Assembly (NCBI GenBank): GCA_030043215.1
Contig: JASHYG010000312.1
Location: forward strand, 1 to 7,074
Direction: 5' to 3'
Source: Gammaproteobacteria bacterium
GTDB taxonomy: Bacteria; Pseudomonadota; Gammaproteobacteria; Steroidobacterales; Steroidobacteraceae
Length of the DNA: 7,074 nt
This document shows, in pieces, positions 5,678 through 7,074 of this stretch. A program made the translations under genes and the position numbers. Under the pieces are notes generated by a model that was not told the origin of the DNA, did no database searches, and saw only the letters and a list, made by a program, of their open reading frames with translations. Every line of letters begins with the position of its first letter. Positions within the stretch are counted from its first letter, which is position 1.

Positions 5678-7074
5678 ACGACGAAGTTGATCAGCTTGTC
5701 GCGCACGACGATCACCTTCTTGATCGGCCGGTCGCCCACGAACTTCTGCACGTGCTCGTCGGCGAGCGCGGCCGCCTTGACGGCCCCTTCGCCCGCGTTC
5801 GCGGCAACGGTCACCCGCCCACGCAGTTTCCCGTTGACCTGCACCACCAGCTCGAGCTCGTCCTGGCGCAGAGCCTCGCTCGCCGGCTGCGGCATCGGTG
5901 CGTCCAGCAGATCCCCGCGCTCCTCGTGAAACCCGAGCTCCACCCACAGCGTGTGAGTGATATGCGGCGCGATGGGGTACAGCGTCTGCAGCAGAATGCC
6001 GACACCCTCGCGCAGCAGCGCCGCCGCGGCAGGGTCAGCCTTCGCCGCCTCGAGCGCGTTCAGCATCTTCATGCCTGCCGAGACGACGGTGTTGAACTGC
6101 ATGCGCTGATAGTCGAACAGCGCCTGCTGCAGGGCCGTGTGCAGCTCGAGGCGGCTCTTCCTGAGGCCGGTCTCGAGCCCGGCCGGGACGGCTCGCGGAG
6201 CCCCGGCGATCCGCCCGCGCTGCTCGTAGCAGAAGCTCCACAGGCGCCTGAGAAAGCGGTGCACGCCCTCCGCGCTGGCGTCCGACCAGGGTGCGCTCTG
6301 ATCCGGCGGCCCGGCGAACATCACGAACGCGCGCGCGGTATCGGCGCCGAACCGCTCGATGAAGGCGCCCGGCTCCACGACGTTGTTCTTGCTCTTGGAC
6401 ATCTTCTCGATGCCCCCGTAGAGCACGGGCCTGCCGTCCTCCTTGGCGATGGCGCTCACCGGCACGCCGCGCTCGTCGAATTGCTGCTCGACTTCGGCCG
6501 GATAGAACCAGCGCTTCTTCCCGGCGGCGTCCTCGCGGTAGTAGCAGTGCGCGAGCAGCATGCCCTGGGTGAACAGCCGCTTGAACGGCTCGTCGCACTG
6601 GGTGAGCTTAAGATCGCGCATCACCTTGGTCCAGAACCGCGCATACAGCAGATGCAGGACGGCGTGCTCGATTCCCCCGATGTACTGGTCCATCGGCATC
6701 CAGTAGTCGGTGCGCTCATCGACCATCGACACGGCATCCGGACAGCAATAGCGCATGTAGTACCAGGACGAATCGACGAACGTGTCCATGGTGTCGGTCT
6801 CGCGGCGCGCCGGCTTGCCGCATTCGGGACAGGCGCAGGCGAGGAAGCGCTCGTCCTTGGCGAGCGGGTTTCCCGTTCCATCCGGCACCAGGTCCTCCGG
6901 CAGGACGACCGGAAGATCCTTCTCCGGAACGGGCACCACGCCGCAGGCCTCGCAGTGGACGACGGGAATCGGCGTGCCCCAGTAGCGCTGGCGCGAGATT
7001 CCCCAGTCGCGCAGGCGCCATTGCACCTTCTTCTCGCCGAGCCCGAGGCTTGCGAGGTCGGCGGCCACCGCATC
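5674..7074 (-). CDS. leuS: Leucyl-tRNA synthetase, C-terminal part (runs off the right edge)
   Basis: LeuRS is a class I aminoacyl-tRNA synthetase that charges tRNA-Leu in the cytoplasm. The window holds the last 466 codons; the HIGH motif and most of the editing domain are outside. Visible from the right edge: the catalytic core [18 protein letters not shown], a zinc-ribbon insertion with paired CEAC and CPEC motifs, [18 protein letters not shown], the [17 protein letters not shown] block, and the KMSKSKNN signature (KMSKS encoded at 6391-6405) for ATP activation. Next come the anticodon-binding helices and the C-terminal domain with [10 protein letters not shown] near the end. The TGA stop at 5676-5674 overlaps the lptE start. 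The ribbon keeps four cysteines that E. coli LeuRS lacks, as in Thermus-type enzymes. Confidence 0.98.
   Translation of the reverse strand, partial: DAVAADLASLGLGEKKVQWRLRDWGISRQRYWGTPIPVVHCEACGVVPVPEKDLPVVLPEDLVPDGTGNPLAKDERFLACACPECGKPARRETDTMDTFVDSSWYYMRYCCPDAVSMVDERTDYWMPMDQYIGGIEHAVLHLLYARFWTKVMRDLKLTQCDEPFKRLFTQGMLLAHCYYREDAAGKKRWFYPAEVEQQFDERGVPVSAIAKEDGRPVLYGGIEKMSKSKNNVVEPGAFIERFGADTARAFVMFAGPPDQSAPWSDASAEGVHRFLRRLWSFCYEQRGRIAGAPRAVPAGLETGLRKSRLELHTALQQALFDYQRMQFNTVVSAGMKMLNALEAAKADPAAAALLREGVGILLQTLYPIAPHITHTLWVELGFHEERGDLLDAPMPQPASEALRQDELELVVQVNGKLRGRVTVAANAGEGAVKAAALADEHVQKFVGDRPIKKVIVVRDKLINFVV

Noticed and set aside
4841..5929. 362-codon plus-strand open frame opposite the HExxH gene, lptE and the leuS end
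   Set aside because: It crosses three minus-strand genes and two gene boundaries without any motif; a compositional shadow.
5678..5947. Upstream extension of the lptE frame giving a 254-residue protein
   Set aside because: It overlaps the leuS 3' end and would bury the lipoprotein signal peptide; the ATG at 5677 places the signal sequence and lipobox correctly.

Overview
This is a G+C-rich window of core housekeeping genes, almost all on the minus strand. It looks like chromosome from a Gram-negative gammaproteobacterium. LptE implies an LPS-containing outer membrane, and the order leuS-lptE ... holA-nadD-rsfS-rlmH-maf-rng is typical of gammaproteobacteria. The high G+C and the direct rlmH-maf-rng linkage would suit a Xanthomonadales or Steroidobacter-like lineage, but that placement is inference. 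I saw no RNA genes, mobile elements, CRISPR arrays or stretches over 100 bases without a gene.

Reading in the direction of minus-strand transcription (right to left), the window opens inside leuS (leucyl-tRNA synthetase, C-terminal two fifths or so). leuS overlaps lptE (LPS-assembly lipoprotein) by four bases. The lptE stop codon abuts the start of an uncharacterised 177-residue protein with an HExxH metal-binding motif. A short 27-bp gap with a small hairpin separates that gene's end from the end of pip, a proline iminopeptidase and the only plus-strand gene. pip diverges from holA across an 81-bp intergenic region that should carry both promoters. From holA (DNA polymerase III delta) the minus-strand run continues with nadD (NAD synthesis), rsfS (ribosomal silencing factor), rlmH (23S rRNA methyltransferase), maf (nucleotide pyrophosphatase) and rng (RNase G, N-terminal 108 codons only).

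The minus-strand genes form two tightly packed transcription units: leuS-lptE-HExxH, and holA-nadD-rsfS-rlmH-maf-rng. Spacing is from -4 to +33 bases, with several stop/start overlaps that suggest translational coupling. In E. coli lptE and holA are adjacent, so here the cluster has been split by pip and the HExxH gene. Themes are translation and ribosome maturation (leuS, rsfS, rlmH, rng), replication (holA), cofactor supply (nadD) and envelope assembly (lptE).

No dramatic new system is visible. The items most worth a second look are the HExxH protein coupled to lptE, the inverted repeat inside the putative pip promoter, and uncertain starts for pip and holA.
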